A program made the position numbers and the translations under genes. From Ustilago trichophora (lineage: Eukaryota > Basidiomycota > Ustilaginomycetes > Ustilaginales > Ustilaginaceae), in contig OOIN01000046.1 of NCBI GenBank assembly GCA_900323505.1, positions 62,001-126,000 of the forward strand: a stretch of DNA of 64,000 bases, given 5' to 3'. Numbering within the stretch: position 1 is the stretch's first letter; each line of letters begins with the position of its first letter. Positions 56,001 through 64,000 of the stretch are shown in pieces. Under the pieces are notes generated by a model. It worked only from the letters and a program-made list of their open reading frames with translations, searched no databases and was not told where the DNA came from.

Positions 56001-56060
56001 GCATTGCTTCGCGGAATGCTGGCAGACTTTATCCCGAGCGATGATGGCAATAACAGTTAA
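53058..56060 (+). CDS. Large fungal P-loop-like protein, 1,000 residues, function unknown
   Basis: A single intact frame without introns; ATG at 53,058 is the first in the frame. At residues 232-245 IKGSGKKAVLGELAKN, followed by VVLDLRDRYG, corresponds to the nucleotide-binding region of a basidiomycete family whose members read like SSGMGKS...LxxLR. Here the Ser/Thr after GK is Lys, so nucleotide binding may be lost. Later blocks: LFFLALAGHTELF, LRYGRPLWLSEDL, LHLATDIAHHRNIKG, NFTHFAK, WYLVVPIHE and DHPFEPNALGYVLIE, shared in order with the relic at 42.9-45.9 kb. No signal peptide or membrane segment is obvious. The architecture resembles multicopy P-loop proteins sometimes grouped with Crinkler-like effectors; that link is inference. 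It has normal CpG content and stands about 1.3 kb downstream of HD1. Confidence 0.8.
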   Translation: MSVVGSANKLGVIETERSAQLRSFLPTLEADLARHYKPYSVCNVINDPHWTAITLRYVISIAIPRVLSAGSSSHQKHTLLPPFILNLFLTDQFPRRAVVDTSFLDPSYITPRDFNILQHASKLHSMGATFVCTYSDPDIYDLTQHLLVEVVRTTTTGDAIWQLPRRIDTPETSLDSLPFSNSGVAHRLNAYLLSCHASIHDESRSAASVSSFASSSRAVAPTTATQVLEVVQIKGSGKKAVLGELAKNQMLGVVLDLRDRYGPSLGSWTTFCVHGCNSIYELCCDAERKFFCACFVACYFAATSIQLARLVRQRAQDIGWNKSAAPLGIERWKSEVVAVLCRTTQSADWFRKVDSQTRALMRCGIPLTPDELLNANPGDSDLPGIESIFKSFSASRQLDGSTLDPIALFSDEMKSYLSDEPNLDNLATTLIDILGTKEAHGQPLFFLALAGHTELFAHARDVIVRMWQRNQHPGHWLMLVSSGFQEDMDRLCFDDSDLKYQKLTRPHPLLTFDPFVDMAIDLGWHGTPPSSSKFVTSQLRGMTFAGLECVSLRYGRPLWLSEDLSSGVDAHFGHVSLKRALCEVLRLTSPFAIVEPSLISHLIFWLRIPIDLDQEAAQVLLPELLNIQRLASLRYSCKEDSGMSSDPTVNAYAMPLEEPVCSAAAAYLFRTEIKAWFTATTWGQWRPDPDSSQSQLFLVMILLHLATDIAHHRNIKGNNAITNTFTGASFTTLEPRIDGILEPISLWNWMEMLRCGDSIIAARAEAKQWMHNWLVNFTHFAKTPTSLIDNHAVSIGMLVDGWIRQCAWVVNPTGKQDEWYLVVPIHEADAAYSDVESGCSKKKSLADHPFEPNALGYVLIEITLTNGARQSGQKQQQSEKHSEPRDIVEKEDGLALGLIQCDALRETTAHRSHMVISIDMKATGPSVWDERELRVSRSVDRKYNIQTDLKIRRYKLLLNAEAKGNLLSQEACSLLHTSGQDALLRGMLADFIPSDDGNNS

Positions 56061-56165
56061 GAGTGCTGTGTTGCAATCTTTTGCGCCAACCAAGTAACTC
56101 TGACACCGACATGTAAGATTTGTGCAACATGTGCCTTCCACAAGCCAAGAAAAACAGCCTACTTA

Positions 56166-57852
56166 TTCCTTTTGCCGGATCAGGTCATGATCCGGCTTGG
56201 TGTCATCGTGTTTGCATGCAAAGTCATCTTGATATGTTATCGTGGTTGACAGCTTTGCTTTGTGATCAAGCAGTGTGTTATTGTGGTTGCTAATTCAGTG
56301 TCATCATGATCCTTGCTACCATCTTATTGTGATTCATTGCAATGAGTGCTACAACTACAACATCTCGGATACCTGGCTTGTTCTTGTCAATTCACTAGTG
56401 ACTTCACTTGGATCTGACAATGAGCTTGTGCTGGGCTGTGATGACAAGCTTGTGCTTTGCTCTGACAGTGAGCTTGACTCTGGTGACATGTGACTGTCTG
56501 GCATGAACTCCTCAAACAAGCCATGACAACAAAGCACCGCTTCAGCATCATGCTCAGGACCAAGGGGGTGTCCAGCTTCAGCAACTATCATCCAGCAGTT
56601 TGTCTCTTGCAGCCAGCCTTGAGCCATATCAGGCATGATGTCTTGCAATGATTCCTTGATGAGTGCACAGATGCCATTGCTGTTCTGCAGGTCATGGCAA
56701 TTCACAAACAGCTTGACCTTTGCAAAGACCTTCTCTGCAATGTTGAACCAAGGCAAGTACAGTGGCAGAAAGCAAACATAGTGTCCTGCTCCTTCAATGG
56801 AATCACAAACACTGTTTGACTTGTGGAATGGTACATTTATGAGGATGAAGGTCTTCTGTTGGCCAATATAGCACAACAGGAGAAGCTCTGTGAGGAACTT
56901 GGTGAACCAGATTGAGCTCCAAGCGCTGGTCTTGATGTGGCTTGCCTGTACTCCATTGTGGTTCATGGCAACTAAGAGTGAGAGGTTTCTTCCACGGTTG
57001 TAAGGTCAATTGCGCTGTGTGGCTTGCATTCCAATGGGAGCCTGTCCCATCTTCCTTGTCTGCTGTAGGTGAAAGCCAGCTTCATCCCAGACAGCTTCAT
57101 CAATGGTGATACCTTGTGCTTGGAAGCTTCACACCCAGCTCCTTCTTTCATGGATGGTAGCAGGGCTGTTGTGGCAATCATGCTCAATGTTCACCCTCTT
57201 GAGGGTGATGTGGAGATGATCACAAAGGACAGTCCGGACCGATGTCTCTGAGATTGCAAGATTTGTCTTATCCTGCAATTCTTGATGGATCTCCTGAAGC
57301 AGTGCTCCAGGCTGCTGCAAGACATGCTGCAGCATTGCTTCAAGATGCTGTGGACCAACCTTGCTTCCTTGGAATGTGCCCCCTTCTTCCTCTGTGCTGT
57401 TGTTATACCTGTCTCCTTGTACTTACACACAATGCTGTCTACTGTTGACCATGGATATTCAAATTGCTTTGAAATGTCAGCCTTGGTGTGTCCACAATGC
57501 ATGACGAGCTCAACAATCTTGTTCTGCACTGAGTGAGGTACAATGTTGCGTTTCTTTGTGGGTGGAGGAGGTGCCATGGTGATGAAGAGGTGAGTGTTAC
57601 TGAGCAGAGCAATGAGCAAGCAAAGCAGCTATATATTGAGGATAATCATAGGCTTGGCTAAAGTTATGCACCCATATCACAATGACATATCACAAAGCTC
57701 AGCTACAATCACAATTTCATGCATCTAATAATCTCGATCTGATCAGCCTCAGTCACATTGCATCATTGCACATCATAATCTGTCATCACAATAACACTAG
57801 CCAAGGTCACAAAGAGATTTTGCAGTATCACGGTCTGATCTGGCAAAAGGGA
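56166..57852 (-). mobile_element. Tc1/mariner-type element, second copy
   Basis: The ends read TTCCTTTTGCCGGATCA and, reversed, TCCCTTTTGCCAGATCA, flanked by TA (56,164-56,165 and 57,853-57,854). It is related to the element at 22,663-24,204. It starts only about 100 bp past the stop of the P-loop gene. Confidence 0.85.
56355..57577 (-). pseudogene. Tc1/mariner-type transposase relic
   Basis: It starts MAPPPPTKKRNIVPHSVQNKIVELV at 57,577, with an HTH (ADISKQFEYPWSTVDSIVCKYKETG). Frames shift near 57,240 and 56,970. The later catalytic region reads TFILINVPFHKSN, where the catalytic Asp of 'DNA.FH' is not preserved, and LYLPWFNIAEKVFAKVK with the terminal acidic residue. The conserved tail QGWLQETNCWMIVAEAGH matches the 23-kb copy, and a Ser-rich extension (SSLSEQSTSLSSQPSTSS) ends at 56,355. 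Confidence 0.8.
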
Positions 57853-58025
57853 TATGTAGTTCTCACATGCACAATGATTCCTGTTCTTTTGATTGTTACA
57901 GTCTAGAGCAACTAGTGTTGATTCTGTTTACATGTGTGTCAACATTGTGTGTCCTTACAAGAAGAAGAGTAGCTAGATTCTGAAGAGAGGAAGACAACAA
58001 ACATGCAGGTCATGGAGGCCCAAGC

Positions 58026-58291
58026 CCCTAGCCCTGGGCTGTGGTCTGCCAGCTGCAGGAGAGGCACCAGTCCATCCTGCCAAATTGGCCACCCTGGCCG
58101 TGCTCCATCAGCCTGAGGGACAGTTCAAAAAACACTGCTGTAGTGCTGCAATGGAAACAAATTTTTCTTTGGCTGGGCAGCGGACAGGTGGGTGAAGGAT
58201 GCATCAAAATTCATGGAAACTGCTAGTGTGCCAGACATGCTCACCCACACTGCTCCAGTGCCTGACAGACCAATCCAACTTTTTGGCTGAG
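58026..58291 (+). repeat. Element terminus (left end), inverted partner of 48,238-48,504
   Basis: It begins CCCTAGCCCTGGGCTGTGG and matches the reverse complement of the 48.24-48.50 kb arm almost base for base. At about 58,291 it passes directly into the middle of a helicase gene, so the interior between the terminus and helicase motif Ia has been deleted in this copy. Confidence 0.8.
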
Positions 58292-60005
58292 AATTGCTAC
58301 AGTCAGGTGTTTGCCAGCTGGGTGCAGCAGTTGGACCAGCAGAAGCGGTTGGCAGCCATCTTTTTTGATGAGTGCCATGTCTGCGTAACTCAAAACACAT
58401 TCTGACCTGCAATGGAGAAGATCAAGGCACTCATCTCTGCAGTGCAGGTGCTGCAGCACTTCCTCACTGCTACGCTGCCACCAGCCATGGTTCACACTTT
58501 CAAGACCACACTCTGTTTACTGCAAGATGGTACTGGCATTATCAGAGCTGCTACCAACCGCAAGAACATCTCTTACAAAGTCCAGCAGCTTACGTCAAGT
58601 GCAGAGATGCAATTCCAGATCAAGCATCTCCTGGAAACTCATCCAGCTGGTGCTGTGATGGTGTTCTGCAAGTCCACCACAGCAGCACAGACCACAGCAG
58701 AGGAGTTGGGTTGTGCTTGCGTGATTGCAGACATGGCAGAGGAACTGAAGCAGAGAACAGTCTCACTCTGGTTGTGGTGCTCAGCCACAGAGACCAACAC
58801 CAGCAAGCGTGTCATTGTTGGACCCACAGCTATTGGCACAGGCATCAATCCACAGCATGTCAATTTGGTGGTCCATTGTGGTGATACATGGGACATGGTC
58901 AGTTACATTCAAGAGTCAGGATGTGGTGGACACAGTGGCAGTGGAGCTTCTGTGGTGCTGTTGGCTGCCAGAGTCCAAACACATGAAGCACAGGTGCAGC
59001 TGTACATAGAGGAGCGTACTTGCTGGCGCCTGGCCATTTCACGCTACATGGATGGGATACCAGTGACCTGCCTCAGCCAGCCAGACTTTGCGCTGTGTGG
59101 CCTCTGCCAGCAGCACGTGGAAGGGCCAGTCACACTGCCAAAGGAGATCATCAACTTGGAGTCACCACCAGAGTCTGACAAGCATGAGTGGCAGCAGAAT
59201 GGCAAGACTCAGACTGCCGGTCAGCTTCAAGCCACAAGCAGTAGTAGACAGTTGCAAGTCAACACCACAACAGGCACAGATTCACCAACACCACATCAGC
59301 GGCAGCATCAAGACTTTACAGCGCAAGACCTGGATCATCAGCAGTCAGCAGTAGGTGCAGTGGCTGGACCATCAACATCAACTGCAGCTCAGCTTCAGCC
59401 TGCACCGCCCATTCTCAGTCTCACTCCTCTGCCATTTGCGTTCAGCCTCAGCCCGTCACCACCACATCCACCTGTGCACATTGATGTAGACACTTCAAGC
59501 AGCAGAGCGTTACTACAAAGCCTTGCTGGTGTGTGCTCTTTGTGCTACCTCTTCCGCAATCAGCACACATGCACCAGCCAACACGGCATCAGACACACTT
59601 TCAGCAACTGCAACTGCTGGGCACAGATCAAGGACAGGTTGCCGCAATCTGAACCACGCATCAATGCAACCTACATTGGTGGTCTCAAGCGCCGCATGCA
59701 GAAAGCAAAGCACATTGCATGTTACGCATGCCTGGTTCCAATCAACATTTGTGCCAATAATGGCTCAAACAATTCTACGGCTTGCTCACGCAGGTATGCA
59801 GACATTGTGCTGCCGGTAGTTGCAGCAGTGCTCAGATGCAGAGAGCACACTGCCAAAGTGTTGTGGTCCATTGGCTTGGAGTAGATGGATACTCTTCCAG
59901 TGGTTGTGCAAGGTGAGCTGGGATCAGCGGTGACCTACAAAGGCAAGAGTATGCTGTTAGCATTTGCCATGTTTGTGGCAGCCACAGAGGCAGTGGCTAT
60001 GTAGA
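58292..60005 (+). pseudogene. RecQ-type helicase, second copy, 5'-deleted
   Basis: The frame enters at ENCYSQVFASW, then IFFDECHVC (intact DECH), a TGA at 58,403-58,405 in NTF*PAMEK, TATLPPAM, VMVFCKST, GPTAIGTGIN, and QESGCGGHSGS (motif VI Arg replaced). A Cys-rich tail (VCSLCYLFRNQHTC; FSNCNCW; ACYACLVPINIC) follows. A TAG at 59,882-59,884 precedes the terminal GSAVTYKGKSMLLAFAMFVAA block, which ends at 60,003-60,005. It is clearly homologous to 13.35-15.0 kb and shares the TGA at the same position. Motifs I and Ia and everything upstream are missing. Confidence 0.85.
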
Positions 60006-60079
60006 TAGAGATTTTTGTGTGTTTCTTCAATTTCTTCAGTTGCATTGCCAGTGTCTGTGAATGTGAAGACCAAGTGGAG

Positions 60080-60205
60080 GCCAGACACGTCAAAAAGCTC
60101 CAAGCAGTCCGTCTCTTTGAGACAGGGTAAATTTTGGAATCAATCTGTCTCTTTGAGATGGATCAAATTCCAAAATGGACATGTCTCTTTGAGACAGACT
60201 GCACT
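60080..60205. repeat. Tandem TGTCTCTTTGAGA units
   Basis: Three copies of (T/C)(G/C)TCTCTTTGAGA(C/T) occur at about 60,110, 60,147 and 60,182, spaced about 35 bp. Position just beyond the helicase stop suits a subterminal repeat of the same element. Confidence 0.5.
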
Positions 60206-60242
60206 TCCCATCTACCTGCACACCACACTACCATGACCTACA

Positions 60243-60824
60243 TTGTCTCAAGCAGATCAGAAACACATCAAGAGGTTGCAGTACAGCCTTGCCTCCATCA
60301 ATGCCAAGATGTATACCTTAGACAAGCAGTACAAGGTGACAGAGAAGGACCACCAGACAAAGCGCTCTTGGACTCTGCCCACCATCGCCAGTCAGGCTAT
60401 CACCTCCTTTGACAACTGCAAGAACACACTCTATACCTGCAATGTCAACCTCCAGGACAGCAAAACCAGCAACATCTTCCTCCAGCGCTTCTGTCTGGCC
60501 ACTGAGTCTGCTGCCTCCAGCATGATTGAGAGCTACAGCAAAGGTGCCACCTTATTCCACAAGGTCATGGAGACCGCCAAGTGCAAGAAGCACAAGGCAG
60601 ACACTTGGCAGACAGAGGATCAGCAGCAGCGCTTTCCACACTACCACTTTGGCATCTGGTACAACAAGATGCTGGTCAATTTGACTCTCACCAATGAAAC
60701 AAAGAAGCCAAGGAGGGAAGAAGGCAGGAAAGTGGTGGCAGATTCTGCATCTGGTTCAAGGAATACACCTGCAAGTTTGTTCTGCCCATTGTCACCAACC
60801 CAGACTCTGGTCTCTGTGACTTGA
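60243..60824 (+). CDS. Unrecognised ORF, 193 codons
   Basis: An open frame in CpG-poor sequence. It encodes a basic, helical protein (HIKRLQYSLASINAKMYTLDKQYKVTEKDHQ; SWTLPTIASQAITSFDNCKN; FLQRFCLATESAASSMIESYSKGA) with no motif I recognise. The start in the frame lacks clear support. It may be a remnant of another TE protein. Confidence 0.3.
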   Translation: MSQADQKHIKRLQYSLASINAKMYTLDKQYKVTEKDHQTKRSWTLPTIASQAITSFDNCKNTLYTCNVNLQDSKTSNIFLQRFCLATESAASSMIESYSKGATLFHKVMETAKCKKHKADTWQTEDQQQRFPHYHFGIWYNKMLVNLTLTNETKKPRREEGRKVVADSASGSRNTPASLFCPLSPTQTLVSVT

Positions 60825-60930
60825 CAATGTCACCATTCCATTGTCTCTCCAGTGGTGTGCACAAAGATGTGCATCATGTCAATGTCTCCTGCCTTGTCAA
60901 TCTTGGTCAGCATGCAATAACGTAATTCAT

Positions 60931-60998
60931 GTAGAAGCAACGCATATGTAGAAGCAACGCATATGTAGAAGCAACGCATATGTAGAAGCAACGCATAT
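60931..60998. repeat. Perfect 17-bp tandem repeat, four units
   Basis: GTAGAAGCAACGCATAT is repeated four times without change (60,931-60,998). The array is bracketed by AATAACGTAATTCAT and ATTACGTGAG, which pair partly (ACGTAAT/ATTACGT). Confidence 0.95.
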
Positions 60999-61130
60999 TA
61001 CGTGAGTTGAAATTGTCTGATGGTAGCACTTTTGGTGATGATGAGGAAGCATATTTGTGGTTGTGACATACCGCAAAACTTACATTGCTGTGGTTGCAAG
61101 AAGCTATCTAACACTGAGAACTGGATGAAA

Positions 61131-62738
61131 CTAGGGCTTGTTGTGCAAGGTACTAGCATATGGTATCTCATCATAGAAGAAGCCCGGACTATCACCATCA
61201 TTGTCAATGGCACTGAGAGGCTTGCCGTCATCGAGCTTGTCCAGGAGAATGTGCATTGGCAGTGGAGCTGGTGCAACAGATGATGGCAACAGGTGCTCAT
61301 CGCCATCATCTCCTTCATTGTTGTCATTGTCTGCTGCTGTGGCAGATGGTGGTGCTCTGCACATCTCCTCCCAACGTTGCCTCTCCTGCTCTTTCTGATG
61401 TTGCTTTGCTCGGATTGCAGGCCTTTTTGCCACCAACTGATGCTCTGCATACTCACAAGTGATCATACGCTCCTTTGACAACAGCATCTGGTCACCATCT
61501 TTCTTCTTTGTTGTCACCTTCTTCTTCACCTGCCTGCTTTGCTCCTCCTGTGTCCATAAGACCGCATTCTCTGCCTGTAGCACTGAGATTGTTGCTTGTG
61601 GCTCCTGATACACTTCCAACAGATTCTGCTTGATCATCCTTGCATTGTGTGGGTCTGTATTCATCCAGCATGGCGTTGATGGTGGTGTTTGTTCCAATCT
61701 CTTGCAGCGGCATCCTCTGCGCTTCTGATTGCCGCTTTCCAGCAGCATAGCCAGGAAGCCGAGCCAGTACCTTCTCTGGATCAGGGTTGATGCTGATACC
61801 AGAGTCCGAGAAAGCTTTCCAGGCTGCTGTCTGCATCAAGACCTTCTCGTGTGCCTGAGCAAAGAATGTACTGAACTTTGACTTGTCAATGTCAGCATGA
61901 GCATGCTGTGCCACAGTGTTGATGATCTGGTGATAGGCCGCTTTCAGTGGAGCAAAGATGGAGACGTCTAATGGCTGCATTATATGAGTTGAATGTGCTA
62001 GAAGACAGATCAGAATGATCTTGCATGACCAAAGAGCAACCAAAACCATTGGGCTTGTGTGGGAACTGTGGCCATCAATGATGAGCAATTGCCACAATGA
62101 TGGTGAGGATGGTTTTGCATTGGCATCAAATACCTTTTCAACCCACATCAAGGTAAGTTCCTTGTCTGTCCAACCCTTGTCCAACTTTGAAAAGAACCAA
62201 GTGCTGGGGATGTCTTGCATGTGCTGCTGCTTGCCATGGTGTGAGTCTTCCTGTTCATGATGAGGAGTGGTGGCAAGACCTGTCCTCCGCTTCTAATGCA
62301 CTCGATGACTGTTGCAGACTCCCAGCTACCTGGCTGTGCTTTGAACCAAGCAGCCTGATCACCAGAAGGAGCAACAACTGGCTCACTTCCACCCTGACCA
62401 AACATGAAGCCAGATTTGTCCATGTTGAAGATGTCCATTGATGCTATACTGTATTCACGTATGATGGTGCCAAGCCAATCAAGCCAGAGTCGTACTCCCT
62501 CCTCATTGGTGGCCTGCATGCGTGCATTCTCTAGACAGTGTAACCAGCATGAGCGGACTGAGGGATGCCAGATCAGGAAGCCTTGCAACCACGCACATCC
62601 CAAAGAAACTGGCTTGGTCTGACCTGGAATTGGACAGGTGATGGTCTCTGCATACTCACAGATCATGGATGGTGTCAGAGGGAAGCCGCTGCAGGCACAG
62701 TGTTGGATATAGGCTAGTGGCTCATTTGTCATTGTCAC
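61131..62738 (-). pseudogene. pogo/Fot1-type transposase relic
   Basis: Minus-strand frame 62,738-62,148 has the CENP-B-type HTH (CAWLQGFLIWHPSV), the first catalytic Asp (IFNMDKSGFMFGQ) and SWESATVIECI. After a frameshift the frame 62,220-61,492 has KGWTDKELTLMWVEKVFD, LLIIDGHSSH (second Asp) and QPLDVSIFAPLKAAYHQ (third Asp), then the GISINPDPEKVLARLPGY tail. A third frame to 61,131 is Lys/Glu-rich. The psq HTH is missing because the frame is cut near the repeat starting at 62,783. Confidence 0.85.
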
Positions 62739-62782
62739 AGACTACAGATGATGATGAGTGACTCATTTGTCATTGTTGTGTA

Positions 62783-63375
62783 GTATAGGGAATTATTGGC
62801 ACTTACAATTGACAATTGAGGGATGATTGTTGAGGAATCACCAACATTTCTCAGTGAATTGCCAATGTCTTACAAGAAGATGTTGGAGGACACAAAGGGA
62901 ACCTCAGCTAACGCATAACCAGACCCTCACTTATGCATAAATAGTCAGATAACTACATTGTAGTTAGTGATAGTTCCCCATCAAATCATGAACTTGTCTT
63001 TCCTCACATAAAACACCATCAACAGACACAATTGTTGTACAATTGTGCCCTATAGTTCCCTTTAGCCCCCTACAACCTCAATCTCACATTTATCTACTCT
63101 GCAGAGTCCCAAGCTACCTGCTTGCTGGATTTGAACCTCAACTCAAGACACATCCAACATCCTTAGTGTGCTACTATACCGCAGGTATAACAACTGCAAG
63201 GCAACTCTTGGCACTGCCCGTCAATTGGCCAATCCAATTTGGTAATTATAAGATACGGCAATTAACTAATGGATCCTTATTCTCAATTAGTCACCAAAAG
63301 TACATTTATTGTGCCCAGTTACCAACTATCCCAATTTATTGTCACAACTAAAGACTTGATCCAGAGCTCAATTTC
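62783..63375 (-). repeat. 0.6-kb dispersed repeat with pol III A/B-box-like sequences, copy 2
   Basis: Copy of 29,954-30,551. The tRNA-like block (minus strand, about 63,115-63,185) reads CCTGCGGTATAGTAGCACAC through GGTTCAAATCC to AGCAAGCAGG, where CCTGC can pair with GCAGG like an acceptor stem. The T stem does not pair well, so it is a tRNA-derived head, not a working tRNA. Confidence 0.6.
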
Positions 63376-63812
63376 CAACAGGTGGTGATGGTAACTTAGT
63401 GTGAGCGCTTGCGCCAATGCCAATGGCCACAACTCAGCCAAGTTGCAAGTTTCAATTCAATTTCCACAGCACACAGTGTTGCAAGTTCCAAGTTGTGAGT
63501 TCCAATTTTCCATTTCCAAAAGTTGTTAGGTTGAAGATTTCAACATGATTGAAGGGTTGTGTTGGTTCAGGGACATTGAGGGAAGCAACAAAAACAGGCT
63601 CAGGTCTCACTCTAATTAATGAGTCTAAAGGATTCTCACATTTTAACTTTGGGTTTGCACAATTTGGGCTCAGTTTGTTGTTCAAAAGTAGGATAACCTA
63701 TCACCATTACCATCATCACCTTCAATCATCATGACTTGCCTCTCAGCATATATCACACCAATCCACTTGCAAACACTTGTGTTACATCATCTAGCCTCAG
63801 CCATCTCCAGCT
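63376..63812. other. Non-coding, CCAAGTTG/TTCCAATTTCC-rich
   Basis: Short internal repeats (GCAAGTTCCAAGTTGTGAGTTCC) and no supported gene. It may contain the 5' region of the frame starting at 63,813. Confidence 0.35.
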
Positions 63813-64000
63813 ATGACTTGTTCAGCACAGACCAGCAGTTCACCCACACCACCAATTGCCATCAAATCAACCCATACATCAATCTGCTCTATCACCACCT
63901 CTGACAATGATACTGACACCCACATCTTGGTAGCAGCCAAACTCAAGCGTCTTTTACACACTGATCCTACGCTCCAAAAACCTTACAACAGCTTTCACCA
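63813..64000 (+). CDS. 5' end of an unrecognised ORF, open at right edge
   Basis: ATG at 63,813 opens a frame that runs to the window end (62 codons): Ser/Thr/Pro-rich, then LVAAKLKRLLHTDPTLQKPYNSF. The protein is not identifiable from this piece. A TE protein is likely given the neighbourhood. Confidence 0.3.
   Translation, partial: MTCSAQTSSSPTPPIAIKSTHTSICSITTSDNDTDTHILVAAKLKRLLHTDPTLQKPYNSFH

Noticed and set aside
48505..58025. A single transposon carrying HD1 as cargo
   Set aside because: The tips at 48,504 and 58,026 face inward toward the island, so they are the ends of elements lying outside it, not the ends of one element containing HD1.

Overview
The window is genomic DNA of a filamentous basidiomycete, most likely an agaricomycete. 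Three things point there: GT-AG introns, a mating-type homeodomain protein of the HD1 class with the WFINARRR signature at 50.9-51.8 kb, and the mix of transposable elements. I cannot name the genus. Almost everything except one short island is mobile-element sequence in various states of decay. I see no rRNA, no convincing functional tRNA and no CRISPR.

Layout. 0-7.0 kb: a truncated Ty1/copia-type gag-protease ORF, a 399-bp LTR, a four-exon Zn2Cys6-like gene, and a Ty3/gypsy chromovirus pol on the minus strand that keeps one frame with only two stops. 7.0-19.1 kb: a composite whose core (8,625-17,932) has about 0.9-kb terminal inverted repeats. It carries a decayed gene with zinc fingers, a tyrosine-recombinase-like region and a RecQ-type helicase. 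Both ends abut outward-facing OTU-protease fragments, followed by motif-dense repeats. 19.4-24.2 kb: pogo fragments and a Tc1/mariner-type element (1.54 kb) flanked by TA. 25-30.8 kb: a solo LTR with a perfect 5-bp target duplication and a Plavaka/CACTA-like transposase relic split by a 0.6-kb repeat. 31-35 kb: a second gypsy family (LTR plus gag relic), DIRS terminal repeats and a third LTR copy. 36.7-42.9 kb: a DIRS-like retroelement (gag, RT, RNase H, tyrosine recombinase). 42.9-45.9 kb: a decayed large P-loop protein. 46-50.6 kb: an unknown ORF relic and a PIF/Harbinger relic.

The island (about 50.7-56.1 kb) holds two intact reading frames: the HD1 gene and a 1,000-residue protein that is a paralogue of the P-loop relic at 43-45 kb. 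It is bounded by TE ends in inverted orientation (48.24-48.50 and 58.03-58.29 kb). 56.2-64 kb returns to TEs: a second Tc1/mariner element, a 5'-deleted second helicase copy, a pogo relic, and a second copy of the 0.6-kb repeat, which contains pol III-like A and B boxes.

Base composition divides the window sharply. 0-7 kb and 50.7-56.1 kb have ordinary CpG content, while the TE sea is CpG-poor and TpG/CpA-rich. Three copies of one LTR show this directly (about 32, 7 and 10 CpG by eye). Several element-killing stops look like CGA to TGA. This suggests CpG methylation followed by deamination, or a RIP-like process, acting on repeats. The most novel objects are the long-TIR recombinase/helicase element with its OTU-flanked ends, and the lone HD1 gene marooned among TEs without a visible HD2 partner.
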